The notes below the pieces were generated by a model that did no database searches, was not told where the DNA came from, and was given only the letters and a program-made list of their open reading frames with translations. Positions 1 through 8,531 of a stretch of 25,545 bases of DNA are shown here, piece by piece; within the stretch, counting starts at the first letter, position 1; each line of letters begins with the position of its first letter. A program made the translations under genes and the position numbers. The DNA is from JBBSEZ01 sp038239195 (GTDB lineage: Bacteria; Planctomycetota; Planctomycetia; Gemmatales; Gemmataceae), in contig JBBSEZ010000097.1 in NCBI GenBank assembly GCA_038239195.1, forward strand, positions 1 to 25,545. Direction: 5' to 3'.

Positions 1-130
1 CGTCGGGCTGCCAAGTTGGCGGCGAACTTGCGAAACGTACGTGTAGCCCGGCCGGCGCCTGCGCACGCGCCCGGCGGGGCCCTACTCCAAAGACACCTAC
101 CCGGAGTCGGACCGGCCGATTGGGCTCGCC

Positions 131-3100
131 TCAGTTGCGGCGCCCTTGCCACACGTACACCGCGCCCTCGTCACCTGCCGCTGCCAGCGCCTTGCCGTCG
201 GGGGCGCGGAAGCGGACGCAGCGAAAGGCCCCTCTGCGGCTGCGGAACGCGAACACCACCTGGCCCGTCACCGCGTCCCACAGCTTGACCTGCCCGTCGT
301 GCGACGCACTGGCAATGCGCCGCCCGTCGGGGCTGGCGGCCACGTCCAGTACCCAGCCGGTGTGCCCGCGCAGGACGTGCTCCTCCTCGCCCGTCTTCAC
401 GCTCCACAGCCGCACCGTCTGGTCCTGACTGCTCGTCGCCAGCACCTTCTCCGACACGAACGCCACGGCCGTCACCCCGTCCGTGTGGCCGGCCAACCGG
501 CGCACCTCGCGCCCGCTCGCGACGTCCCAAAGCCGCACGGTCCGATCCTGGCCCGCGCTGGCCAGCAACTCGCCTCCGGGTGAGAAAGCGACGGCGTACA
601 CGTTGCCGTCGTGGCCGCGTAGGGCGTGCTTCTCGGCCTTCGACGCCACGTCCCACACCTTCACCACGCCATCGTCGCCGGCGCTGGCCAGCCACTTGTC
701 GTCCGGGGAAAAGGCGACGGCCCGGGCCAACTCGCCGTGGCCGGGGAAGGCGTGGATCGCCCTCCCGGTGCGGGCATTCCACAGGCCGACCGTGGCTCCC
801 GCGGCGGCGAGCCGGTTGCCGTCTCGGCTGAAGGCCAGAGCACCGGGCCCGTGGGCCAGGGCCGGCAGCGACAGTTTGACGACCTTCCCGTCGCGGCCCC
901 ACAGCATCAGCGGTTGAACCGGGCCTGCGGCCGCGAGGCGCCCGTCGGGCGCGAACGCCAGGGCGCCCAGCCGCCCGCGGCCCTGGAGGCGCTGCGCGCC
1001 CGACAGCTCGCGCAGGTCCCAGATGCGTGCCTCGCGGTCGTCGGCGCCGCTGATGAGCCGCAAGCCGTCCGGCGCGAAGGCCACCGCGTTGACCGACGCG
1101 GAATGCCCGCGCAGGGTGGCCATCGCTTCGCCCGTGCCCAGGTCCCAGACCTTGACCGTGCGGTCGGCGCCGGCGCTTGCCAGCCGGCGCCCGTCGCGGC
1201 TGAAGGCGATGGCGTGGACGGGGGCATCGTGGCGCGCCAGCACGCGGCCCGACCAGCCCCCGGCGATGCTCCACAGGCGCACGCTGCGGTCCTCGCCGGC
1301 GCTCGCGGCCCACAGCCCGTCGGCGCTGAACGCAACCCCCCAGACGGGCCCGGTGTGTCCTTTGAGTTCGCGCTCGCACTTCTTCCGCGGCGCGCCGTCC
1401 TTGGGCCAGGCCCACAGGCGCAGGGCCCCGTCGCTGCCGGCGCTGAGCAATCGACCCGTCTGCGGGTGGAAGGCGACGGCGTGGACCGCTCCCGCGTGGG
1501 CCTCGAGGTAGTGGGCGCGCTTGGCGAAGGGGGCGGTGAAGTTCCTCCCGGTGTCGAGGAGCCCGACGCGGCCGTCGAGGTCGGCCCACGCCAGGCGCAC
1601 CGCGTCGTGGCTGATGGCCACCGACGCGGTCGGCCGGCCAGGGTGGATGCGCTTCGGCGCCCCGATCCGCTCCGCCCGCACGAGGTCGGCCCCGTTGACC
1701 CGCAAGGCCCAGACGCGCAGCCAGTGTTCGTCGGCCACCACCGAGGTCGCAAAGGCGTAGCGGCCGTCGCGGGAGACGGCGACCGCGCAGGTCTCGTCGC
1801 GCCGCAGCGCCTTGAAGGCCCCCCCGCCGTGGAGAGTGGCGCGGACCGAGCCGGTGCGGGCATCGCGCAGCCGGATCGCGTCCATGCAGTTGGCCGTCAG
1901 CACCGAGCTCCCGTCGGGCGTGAAGGCGACCCCGGTGATGCGCCCCGAGCTCTCGGCGAAGGCCACGGCGTCGGCGCTGGCGCCGCCCCCGGCGACCAGC
2001 CCGTTGAGGTAGCCCCACTCGAGGCCTTTCAGAGGCTCGAGCGCCGCTCCCTGCTTGCGCAGCCCATCGAGCAGCGCCCGCGCCGTCGGCACCTCGGCGT
2101 CGTGCCACGCCTGCTGGGCCAGGTTCATCTGAGCGGCGTAGAGGTAGCGGCGCCCCAGCTCGCGCTGCCGCACCGCCTCGGCCGCGTTGTCCTGGGCCAA
2201 CCCCCGCTGCCGGTCGGCCTCCGCGCGCTGGGCCTCCGCACGGCCCCGCTCTTCCTCGGCGGTGCCCAGCGCCATCCGCAGCTTTCCGCTGTAGCCCAGC
2301 GCCACCCCGCCCCCGACCAGCGCCACCAGCGCCACGACGCTGGCCGCCAGGAGCCCCGCCCGTGCCGGGTAGCGCTTGCACCAGCGCCAGGCGCGCTCGG
2401 CGCGCCCCACCGGCCGGGCATGCACCACCTCCCCCTTCCGGAACCGCCCCAGGTCGTCGGCCAGTTCGGCCGCGCTGTCGTAGCGCTTGTCGGGCTCTTT
2501 TTCCAGACATTTCAGACAGACCGTCTCCAGGTCGCGCGGACAGCCCGGCTGCAACTGCCGGGGCGACACCGGCTCGTCGCTCACCACCTGGGCCATCGTC
2601 TCCAGCGCGGTCGCCGCCTTGAAGGGGGGCCGCCCCGTGAGGCACTCGTACAGGATGGCGCCCAGCGCGTAGACGTCGGCGAGCGGCCCCACTTCCTTGC
2701 CCCGTCCTGCCGCTTGCTCCGGCGCCATGTACGACGGCGTGCCCATCACGGCGCCGGGGCGGGTCTGGCCCGCCTCGTCGAGCTTGCGGGCCAGCCCGAA
2801 GTCGGTGATCTTGGGCGTGCCGTCGGCGGCCAGCAGCACGTTGGCCGGCTTGAGGTCGCGGTGGACCACGTGGGCGACGTGGGCCGCGTGCATCGCCCGC
2901 GCCAGCGCCTCCACCATGCGCGCCGCCTCCGCGGGCGGCAGCGGGGCGGCACCCAGCTTCTTCTCCAGCGAACCGCCGGGACAAAACTCCAGCGAGAAGA
3001 ACGGCTTGCCCTCGTGCTCGCCGACCTCGAAGACCTGCACGATGTTCGGGTGTTGCAAGCGCGCGATCGCTTCCGCCTCGGTGCGGAAGCGCTGGCGTTC

Positions 3101-3688
3101 GTCTTCGCCCGCGTGGCCCCCCGCCAAAATCATCTTCAGCGCCACGAGCCGGTCGAGGCGCGATTGGCGGGCCTTGTAGACGACGCCCATCCCGCCCCGG
3201 CCTAGCTCTTCGAGCACCTCGTGCCCCGCGACCGCCGGCAAGCCATGCCCCGAGGGGGAATGGGGGCGGGCGAGGTCGTTCCACGTGTCGGCGGGCGCCC
3301 CTTCCCCCAACCGGCCGAGCAGGGCGTCGCGGTGGGCGGGAAAGCGCTCGAGGTAGGCCTCGGGCGTCAGGCCGGCCTCCCAGTGCCGGCGGTGCTCGTG
3401 TTCCGCGGAGGCCAGCTCCAGGACGGCGGTGGGGGACCGCGCCAGCTCGGGGAAGCGCTCGAGGTATGCCTCGACGCGGGCGGTCTCGCCCCGGCGGAGC
3501 CGGTGCTCCAGGTCTAGGCGCGCCAGCTCCAGCAGCAAAGGCACGTCGGCCCGGCCAGGGGGCAGATAGTCGGCCAGCGCGGGGCAGGCGCCGGATTGCC
3601 ACGCCGCCTCGAATGCCTTCGCGATGCGGTGCAACTCGCCCCACTCCTCGCTGGGCAGGCCACCAATCAGGTCGTCGGACGCTGACAT
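131..3688 (-). CDS. Transmembrane Ser/Thr protein kinase with C-terminal WD40 repeats
   Basis: The protein has 1185 residues and should phosphorylate Ser/Thr on unidentified substrates at the inner membrane. Residues 1-150 are an alpha-rich region with two similar halves (YLERFPELARS, YLERFPAHRD), usual in planctomycete kinases. The kinase domain spans about 155-415 and all key elements are present: GRGGMG at 163-168, VALK with Lys185, HRDLKPAN with Asp278, DFG at 296-298 and APE at 322-324. One membrane span lies at about 445-466, then an Ala/Glu/Arg-rich coiled coil (about 470-515). From about residue 583 to the end I count 14 WD40-like blades, enough for two seven-blade propellers; the first three and blades 8-9 are degenerate. 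The start at 3688 has GGAGG eight bases upstream. The gene is divergent from the coiled-coil gene at 3973. Kinase identity is near certain; its signal and substrates are unknown. Confidence 0.96.
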   Translation of the reverse strand: MSASDDLIGGLPSEEWGELHRIAKAFEAAWQSGACPALADYLPPGRADVPLLLELARLDLEHRLRRGETARVEAYLERFPELARSPTAVLELASAEHEHRRHWEAGLTPEAYLERFPAHRDALLGRLGEGAPADTWNDLARPHSPSGHGLPAVAGHEVLEELGRGGMGVVYKARQSRLDRLVALKMILAGGHAGEDERQRFRTEAEAIARLQHPNIVQVFEVGEHEGKPFFSLEFCPGGSLEKKLGAAPLPPAEAARMVEALARAMHAAHVAHVVHRDLKPANVLLAADGTPKITDFGLARKLDEAGQTRPGAVMGTPSYMAPEQAAGRGKEVGPLADVYALGAILYECLTGRPPFKAATALETMAQVVSDEPVSPRQLQPGCPRDLETVCLKCLEKEPDKRYDSAAELADDLGRFRKGEVVHARPVGRAERAWRWCKRYPARAGLLAASVVALVALVGGGVALGYSGKLRMALGTAEEERGRAEAQRAEADRQRGLAQDNAAEAVRQRELGRRYLYAAQMNLAQQAWHDAEVPTARALLDGLRKQGAALEPLKGLEWGYLNGLVAGGGASADAVAFAESSGRITGVAFTPDGSSVLTANCMDAIRLRDARTGSVRATLHGGGAFKALRRDETCAVAVSRDGRYAFATSVVADEHWLRVWALRVNGADLVRAERIGAPKRIHPGRPTASVAISHDAVRLAWADLDGRVGLLDTGRNFTAPFAKRAHYLEAHAGAVHAVAFHPQTGRLLSAGSDGALRLWAWPKDGAPRKKCERELKGHTGPVWGVAFSADGLWAASAGEDRSVRLWSIAGGWSGRVLARHDAPVHAIAFSRDGRRLASAGADRTVKVWDLGTGEAMATLRGHSASVNAVAFAPDGLRLISGADDREARIWDLRELSGAQRLQGRGRLGALAFAPDGRLAAAGPVQPLMLWGRDGKVVKLSLPALAHGPGALAFSRDGNRLAAAGATVGLWNARTGRAIHAFPGHGELARAVAFSPDDKWLASAGDDGVVKVWDVASKAEKHALRGHDGNVYAVAFSPGGELLASAGQDRTVRLWDVASGREVRRLAGHTDGVTAVAFVSEKVLATSSQDQTVRLWSVKTGEEEHVLRGHTGWVLDVAASPDGRRIASASHDGQVKLWDAVTGQVVFAFRSRRGAFRCVRFRAPDGKALAAAGDEGAVYVWQGRRN

Positions 3689-3972
3689 GGAACGGTCCTC
3701 CGCAACAGGGCAAGCAGCTCGCCCTACGTGGAGCGCTCCAGGAGCTCTTCAAAGGACGAGCCCGGCGCCTTCGTCGCCCCCTCCTCCGCTCCGCGATTCG
3801 ACCACAGCATAGGGCATCGGGACGGGGAAGGCAAACGCCAACCGGGCGCCGAATTTTGTTGGCGGGAATCGGCGCCGTTCCCCATGTCCTCCTCAGACGG
3901 ACGACGCGAGAAGCACGGCCAACCGGGAACGCCGGCCCGCACGTCCGAACGATCTTGCAGGGGAGTTGACTC

Positions 3973-4830
3973 ATGTTTCGCACGTGCATCCTCGCCGCAG
4001 CCCTGACTTTCGTTGTCGCGGTCGCCGGCGCCCGGGGGCAGGCCGGGGCCTCCGGGGGGCTACAGGACGAGGCGAAGAAGCTCCTGGAGGAGATGAAGGC
4101 CTTGAAGGGCCGGGCGGGCGAGCTCGGCAGCGAGAAGGCCAACCTCGACCGCGAGGGCGCCAACCTGAAGGGCGATGGCGACAGGCTCAAGGGCCAGGCC
4201 GACCGGCTCAAGGCAGCGGCCGACCGGGCCCGGCAGGAACGCGAGGCGCTGCGGTCGATGGCCCAGCGCCTGAACGCGGAGGCCGCCCAGCTCAAGGCGT
4301 CGGCCCAGCGCCTTCAGCAGGAACGAACGAGGCTGGACAGCCGAAGCCAGGCGCTGAGCCAGGAGTTGGGCTCGATCGAGGCGGCGCGCTCGGGCGCCCG
4401 GAGCGGGGAACGGCTGACGCGGTTCAACCGTAGGGTGAACAGCTACAACGCCCAGGTCGGCCAACAGCGGAGTGCGGTGGCGAGCTACAACAGCCGCGCC
4501 GCACAGCAGCGGCAGGCGGCTCAGGCCTACCAGGCTCGCGCCCGGCAATACGACGACCTGGCGAGGGCGCTCAACGCCCGGCTGCGGGCCCTGGACAGCG
4601 GCTACCAGGACCACCGCAGCGCGGCGAGCAACTACAACCGGCGCGTCGAGGCCTACCAGGCTCGCGCCTCGCGCCTGAGCCAGTCGTTGCAGCGCTACAG
4701 CGGCGACCGGAGCGACCTCCAGCGCCGGGTCGGTCTGTATAACCAGCAGGTGGCGGCCGCGGGCCCCGGCCCGGGCCGCGTGCGAATCGGCTACGACGAC
4801 ACCGTTCCGAAGGCGGGCGGTGGCCGCTAA
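3973..4830 (+). CDS. Exported coiled-coil protein, unknown function
   Basis: The protein has 285 residues. It opens with a signal peptide (MFRTCILAAALTFVVAVAGA, cleavage probably near residue 23-25), so it is exported. The rest is almost entirely predicted helix. Residues about 35-125 are a charged coiled coil rich in Lys, Glu, Arg and Leu; residues about 150-265 are Gln/Arg/Tyr-rich with a recurring Tyr-Asn or Tyr-Gln pattern (SYNAQ, SYNSR, AYQARA twice, NYNRR, LYNQQ). A 20-bp exact direct repeat (4523-4542 and 4649-4668) encodes the two AYQARA copies, a sign of internal duplication. AGGGGAG precedes the ATG at good spacing. I do not recognise a family. The next gene has the same architecture, so the two may be functional partners or distant paralogues (inference from layout). 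Confidence 0.85.
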   Translation: MFRTCILAAALTFVVAVAGARGQAGASGGLQDEAKKLLEEMKALKGRAGELGSEKANLDREGANLKGDGDRLKGQADRLKAAADRARQEREALRSMAQRLNAEAAQLKASAQRLQQERTRLDSRSQALSQELGSIEAARSGARSGERLTRFNRRVNSYNAQVGQQRSAVASYNSRAAQQRQAAQAYQARARQYDDLARALNARLRALDSGYQDHRSAASNYNRRVEAYQARASRLSQSLQRYSGDRSDLQRRVGLYNQQVAAAGPGPGRVRIGYDDTVPKAGGGR

Positions 4831-4840
4831 TCGCGAAGCG

Positions 4841-4872
4841 ATGGGGGGCGGGCGACGTCGCCCGCCCCCCAT
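4841..4872. terminator. Perfect 32-bp palindrome after the first coiled-coil gene
   Basis: The left arm 4841-4856 (ATGGGGGGCGGGCGAC) is exactly the reverse complement of 4857-4872. It starts 10 bases after the stop codon of the upstream gene. There is no T-run after it, so it is not a classical intrinsic terminator. It may act as a 3' mRNA-stabilising hairpin, a Rho-independent terminator of the T-poor kind, or a dispersed palindromic repeat. Confidence 0.6.
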
Positions 4873-4929
4873 TCCTCCGAACCAGGTTTCGTCCGACGAG
4901 TAACGCCCATTTGAGGGAGGAGAGCACCC

Positions 4930-5865
4930 ATGAACCGTATCGTGCCGATCGCGCTGGCGATCGTGCTGGCGCTGGCGAGCGCTACCTCGGCCCAGCCGCC
5001 GCCCCGGCCTGTCGGGCCGGCGGGGACTTTGTTGCTCGAGCAGAGCAAGAAGCTCCTCAAAGACCTGGGCGACCGCAAGAAGGCCGCCGGCGACCTGGCC
5101 CTCGAACAACAAGGCCTGGCCACGGACAACGCCTCCCTGCGGAAGCTGGAGGGGAAGGTGAACGCGGAAGGGACCGCCATTGACGAGAAGGACAAGGAGC
5201 TCGACGGCGTGCAGAAGGCCGTCGGGGAGGCTGGCCGGGAGTTGACGACGCGGTGGGCCGGCCTCGGGGCCGTGACGGCGACCATCAACCGGGACGTGGT
5301 CTCGCTCTCCAACGAGAAGCGGGCGCTCGCCGCCGAGAAGGCGGCGCTGGAGGCCGAGAGCAAGACGGCGAAGGGCGCGGCGGCGCGAAAGCGCCTGGGC
5401 CAGCGGCAGGAGAAGTACGACAAGCGCCGGGGCAAGCACGACAAGGCCGTCCAGATTTGGAAGGGCCTCGTCGAGCGACAGGAGAAGGACGTGATGGCCT
5501 ATTTCAACGACAAGGACCAGAACGCCAAGGACGCGGAGAACTTGAAGGAGGGCCGCAAGCTGTTGCAGGCGCGGAAGGTAGCGTTGACCGTCGAGCGGGG
5601 AGAGCTGAAGCGGAAGTCGAAGGACTTCGAGGACAAGTTGACCGGCCTGAACGCCCGCAAGGAAACGCACAAGGGCCACTGGGGCGTCGCGCAAGGCCAG
5701 GCGGAGCAGCAGATGCGCAACCTGGGTGCGGCGATCGCGACGCTGGGGGGTGAGGGCGCCGCTTTGAGAGGGGCACGGGAGCAGATGCGCAAGGCGCTGG
5801 ACGATGCCCGCAAGGCGGAGGAGGAGAGACAGCGCCTGGAACGAGGCCTCTTTGGAAGACCGTAA
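4930..5865 (+). CDS. Exported coiled-coil protein, unknown function
   Basis: The protein has 311 residues. The N-terminus is a clear signal peptide ending in ATSAQ (cleavage about residue 22). The remainder is highly charged and helical (repeated EKxALxxE, KLEGK and ERQEKD patterns), giving a long coiled coil over about residues 35-305, with a conspicuous Lys/Arg-rich centre (KRLGQRQEKYDKRRGKHDKA). No enzymatic motif was seen. GGGAGGAGAG precedes the ATG. It follows the similar exported coiled-coil gene by 99 bases with a strong palindrome between them, so the two may be transcribed together or separately. A role as a periplasmic structural or scaffolding protein is only an inference from composition. 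Confidence 0.85.
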   Translation: MNRIVPIALAIVLALASATSAQPPPRPVGPAGTLLLEQSKKLLKDLGDRKKAAGDLALEQQGLATDNASLRKLEGKVNAEGTAIDEKDKELDGVQKAVGEAGRELTTRWAGLGAVTATINRDVVSLSNEKRALAAEKAALEAESKTAKGAAARKRLGQRQEKYDKRRGKHDKAVQIWKGLVERQEKDVMAYFNDKDQNAKDAENLKEGRKLLQARKVALTVERGELKRKSKDFEDKLTGLNARKETHKGHWGVAQGQAEQQMRNLGAAIATLGGEGAALRGAREQMRKALDDARKAEEERQRLERGLFGRP

Positions 5866-5921
5866 AGGATCGGGGCCTCGCGCTTCTCGCCGCGTACTTC
5901 TCGGGCAACGCGCATCCGTCA

Positions 5922-5973
5922 CGTTAGGCGAGCGGCAGGAACAGGCATGCCTGTTCCTGCCGGTCGCCTCACG
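5922..5973. repeat. 52-bp near-perfect palindrome (REP-like)
   Basis: The core 5933-5962 is a perfect 30-bp palindrome centred on GGCATGCC, with arms reading CGGCAGGAACAGG and its complement. The symmetry extends to 5922-5973 with only two mismatched pairs. It lies 57 bases after the second coiled-coil gene and about 90 bases before the small membrane protein. There is no T-run. It looks like a dispersed palindromic repeat, with possible transcript-end or attenuating activity. Confidence 0.75.
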
Positions 5974-6062
5974 GCACGGCGTCGCGAGCCCTTTGCGCTC
6001 CGCGGGGTAATGGGTTGGTTGCGCAGTCACAGGGTTGTATCAACCGGGAGAAGGGGGAGCCT

Positions 6063-6323
6063 ATGTTCGAACAGCATGGGATCGGATGGGGACTGTTTTT
6101 CTTGGGGTTTGCCGCGATGATCGGCGCCGGGACCGCCGGGGCCCCTCTGAAGAAAGGGGGGGCGCCCCAAGGGTCGTTCGAGTGGCGGGCGGGGCTCCTC
6201 GGGGCCGCTCTTGGGGCTGCCGGCGCGTGGATTGGATGTTCTGTCGCGCTAAACCAGACCATCGGTTTCGTAATCGGCAGCCTGGTCGGCGGGCTGATTG
6301 GCGGGATCGCGAGGCGCTCCTGA
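6063..6323 (+). CDS. Small glycine-zipper membrane protein
   Basis: The product has 86 residues with two hydrophobic segments: about residues 7-25 (WGLFFLGFAAMIGAGTAG) and about 43-80 (GLLGAALGAAGAWIGCSVAL, then GFVIGSLVGGLIGGIA). They carry repeated GxxxG and GxxG spacing, as in glycine-zipper helices that pack closely in membranes. The start at 6063 is chosen because AGAAGGGGGAG stands just upstream; an in-frame extension to 6015 lacks such a site. No specific family is recognised. The spacing to RNase PH (197 bases with hairpins) suggests a separate transcription unit. Reasonably sure it is a real gene, unsure of its role. Confidence 0.72.
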   Translation: MFEQHGIGWGLFFLGFAAMIGAGTAGAPLKKGGAPQGSFEWRAGLLGAALGAAGAWIGCSVALNQTIGFVIGSLVGGLIGGIARRS

Positions 6324-6406
6324 TTCACGCATCCCGAAGCAAGCAATTACGGCGGCCGACCGAGCCGAAACCGTCGAACGCGTTCAGGCCTGGATCGCAT
6401 CGGTCC

Positions 6407-6426
6407 GTCCGGCATTCCTGCCGGAC
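6407..6426. repeat. Hairpin between the small membrane gene and rph
   Basis: GTCCGGCA (6407-6414), a TTCC loop, then TGCCGGAC (6419-6426) form a perfect 8-bp stem. It is bracketed by two direct copies of CAGGCCTGG (6385-6393 and 6429-6437). No T-run follows. It may be a repeat element or the 3' end signal of the upstream gene. Confidence 0.5.
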
Positions 6427-6520
6427 TGCAGGCCTGGCCCGGCTGGCATGCCGGTCTCGCGCACCTCCCCTATCATCGTCCTCAGGCCCCATTCCCTTCG
6501 TCTCGCCCGGAGGACGACCG

Positions 6521-7288
6521 ATGCGTTTCGACGGCCGACGCCCCGACGAGTTGCGCCCGCTCGCGTTTCAGCGCCGCTTCACCGGCCAGGCCCCCGGCAG
6601 CGTCCTCGTCAACATGGGCCGCACGATGGTGCTGTGTACCTGCACCGTCGAGGCCACCGTCCCGCCCTTCCTCGCCGGCACCGGCAAGGGCTGGCTGACC
6701 GCCGAGTACAGCATGCTCCCCGGCAGCACCTCCACCCGCAAGCCGCGCGACCGCGGCGGGAAGGTCGATGGCCGCGGCGTCGAGATCCAGCGCCTCATCG
6801 GCCGCAGCCTGCGCGCCGTCGTCGATCTCGCCCGCCTCGGCGAGCGCACCCTGTGGATCGACTGCGACGTGCTCGAGGCCGACGGCGGGACGCGCACCGC
6901 CGCCATCAACGGCGCCTTCGTCGCCCTCCTCGACGCCCTCCTCGCCGCCCACAAATCTCCCCCGCGTCCCGCGCAGCCCGGCCTGTCCACTCTGCCATTC
7001 CCCGCCCCCGCCGAGGTGGTCCGCGACAGCGTGGGGGCCGTCAGCATCGGCCTTCTGAAAGGCGATGTGCTGCTCGACCTCGCCTACCGCGAGGACCGCG
7101 ACGCCGACGTGGACCTGAACCTGGTGATGACCGGCGCCGGCGCCTTCATCGAGGTGCAAGCCGGCGGCGAGGAGGCCACCTTCCGGCGCGACCACCTCGA
7201 CCGGTTGTTGGAAGTGGGCGCCGGGGGCATCGCGGCCGTCACGGCGGCGCAGCGCCTTGCCCTCGGCGCGGACTGGCCACTGCCGTGA
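6521..7288 (+). CDS. rph: Ribonuclease PH
   Basis: The protein has 255 residues (the family is usually about 240-260). RNase PH is a phosphate-dependent 3'-to-5' exoribonuclease that trims tRNA 3' ends, releasing nucleoside diphosphates, as a hexameric ring in the cytosol. Visible signatures are the N-terminal RPDELRPLAFQRRF, GKGWLTAEYSMLPGST (residues 55-70), the RNase PH motif GRGVEIQRLIGRSLRAVVDL (about 84-103), DGGTRTAAINGAF, and the acidic cluster LDLAYREDRDADVDLNLVMT (about 175-194), which holds the metal-binding Asp residues. A short Pro-rich stretch (about 145-163, SPPRPAQPGLSTLPFPAP) widens a loop that is normally shorter. The ATG at 6521 is preceded by CGGAGGACGACCG, and the homology begins right there, so the longer upstream frame is not used. 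Confidence 0.95.
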   Translation: MRFDGRRPDELRPLAFQRRFTGQAPGSVLVNMGRTMVLCTCTVEATVPPFLAGTGKGWLTAEYSMLPGSTSTRKPRDRGGKVDGRGVEIQRLIGRSLRAVVDLARLGERTLWIDCDVLEADGGTRTAAINGAFVALLDALLAAHKSPPRPAQPGLSTLPFPAPAEVVRDSVGAVSIGLLKGDVLLDLAYREDRDADVDLNLVMTGAGAFIEVQAGGEEATFRRDHLDRLLEVGAGGIAAVTAAQRLALGADWPLP

Positions 7289-7517
7289 TGCGGGCACCCG
7301 GCGAACGAGTGGAGATGGTCACCTGCCATTCGGCCTCGTCGCTGCCGTGGCACGGCCATGCCGACCGGCGACCTGATCCAACGCCCCAACGGACCGCAGA
7401 AGCGCGGCAGCCAAAGCCCACAGCCAAGAGGTCTGGCCTTCCGCGCCTGCATCTGGCATGATGCGGGCCCCGATGCCTTGCCCGGCCGTCGGGGACGGGG
7501 AAAGGAGGCCCCGGCCG

Positions 7518-8531
7518 ATGGAGTTGACCCAACCAAAGCCCCAGCGGGCCCTGGTGCCCGTTCTGCTGCGCGGCGCCGCCGTGGGGCTGGTCGTCGCTCT
7601 GGTTCTGCACTTCGGAAACATTCTGGTCGGCACCAATCTCCACACCGTCCTGCCCGGGGCCGTCTACCGCTGTAGCCAGCCCTCCGCAAGCAACCTTGAG
7701 GCAGTCGTCCGCCGCTATGGCATTCGCACCGTCGTCAACATGCGGGGCGTCTCCGACCCGACGCCGTGGTATCTGGAAGAGTGCCGGGCCACCCAGCGCC
7801 TCAACGTGTCGCTGGAAGACCTCAGCTTTTCCGCGGGCCGGCTGCCCTCCGTGCCGGCCATCCGCCAGTTGCTCGAGGTGCTCGACCGCAGCGAGCGGCC
7901 CTTGCTGATCCACTGCCACCAAGGCGCCGACCGCACTGGCCTGGCCAGCGCCCTTTGCCTGCTCCTGTACACCGACGCCGGGTTGCCCGAGGCGCGCCAG
8001 CAACTCGGCCTGCGCACCGGCCACCTGCCGATCGGGCGCACCGCCAACATGGGTCGCTTCTTCGACCTCTACGAAGAATGGCTTGCCGCCCAGGGCAAGG
8101 AGCACTCCCCTCATCGGTTGCGGCACTGGGTTCGCCACGACTACTGCGCCGCCGAGTGCCGGGCTCGCATCGAGTTCCTCGATCCGCAGGCCCGGCCCCT
8201 CCGCGTTCCCTGCGGCGCTCAGGTGTCGCTGCGCGTGCGCTGTCACAACACCTCGATCAAGCCGTGGCACTTCCAGCCGGGAACGAACGCCGGCATCCAC
8301 GTCCGCTACGTGGTGGCGGACGAGGAGCAACAGCCGGTACGCGAGGAGGCGCGAGCGGGGCTGTTCTTCCGCACGATAGCGCCGGGCGAGCACGTGGACC
8401 TGACGCTGGTCCTGCCGCCCCTGAAAACGCCGGGGCGCTACTACCTGCGCATCGATCTGGCCGACGAGCAACACGGCTCGTTCTTGCAACTGGGCAGCGA
8501 GCCCCTGCTCTGGGACCTGGAGGCGTCGTGA
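7518..8531 (+). CDS. Membrane-anchored Cys-based phosphatase (dual-specificity/tyrosine type) with beta-rich C-terminal domain
   Basis: The protein has 337 residues. An N-terminal membrane anchor (about 12-30) is followed by a compact phosphatase domain (about 40-190) with LPGAVYRCSQPS near its start and the active-site loop HCHQGADRTG: nucleophile Cys133, Arg139, matching HCx5R. A general acid may be Asp101. The C-terminal part (about 215-337) is beta-rich and looks like an Ig-like or carbohydrate-export-type sandwich (VSLRVRCHNTS, TPGRYYLRIDLADE); this is fold inference only. The start at 7518 has AAAGGAGG nine bases upstream. The stop overlaps the next gene's GTG start, implying translational coupling. 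The substrate (phosphoprotein, phosphoinositide-like lipid or polyprenyl phosphate) cannot be read from the sequence, but the neighbours suggest lipid or glycan chemistry. Confidence 0.85.
   Translation: MELTQPKPQRALVPVLLRGAAVGLVVALVLHFGNILVGTNLHTVLPGAVYRCSQPSASNLEAVVRRYGIRTVVNMRGVSDPTPWYLEECRATQRLNVSLEDLSFSAGRLPSVPAIRQLLEVLDRSERPLLIHCHQGADRTGLASALCLLLYTDAGLPEARQQLGLRTGHLPIGRTANMGRFFDLYEEWLAAQGKEHSPHRLRHWVRHDYCAAECRARIEFLDPQARPLRVPCGAQVSLRVRCHNTSIKPWHFQPGTNAGIHVRYVVADEEQQPVREEARAGLFFRTIAPGEHVDLTLVLPPLKTPGRYYLRIDLADEQHGSFLQLGSEPLLWDLEAS

Noticed and set aside
626..3205. A long plus-strand open frame opposite the kinase
   Set aside because: Antisense shadow of WD40 codons; no motif and no ribosome site.
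171..4295. A 1374-codon open frame on the minus strand overlapping the kinase in another frame
   Set aside because: Arg/Pro/Gly-rich translation without domains. It is a GC-rich shadow of the kinase frame, which carries all the kinase motifs.
4841..4872. Terminal inverted repeat of an insertion sequence
   Set aside because: The two arms abut with no sequence between them, no transposase is nearby and no target duplication is visible.
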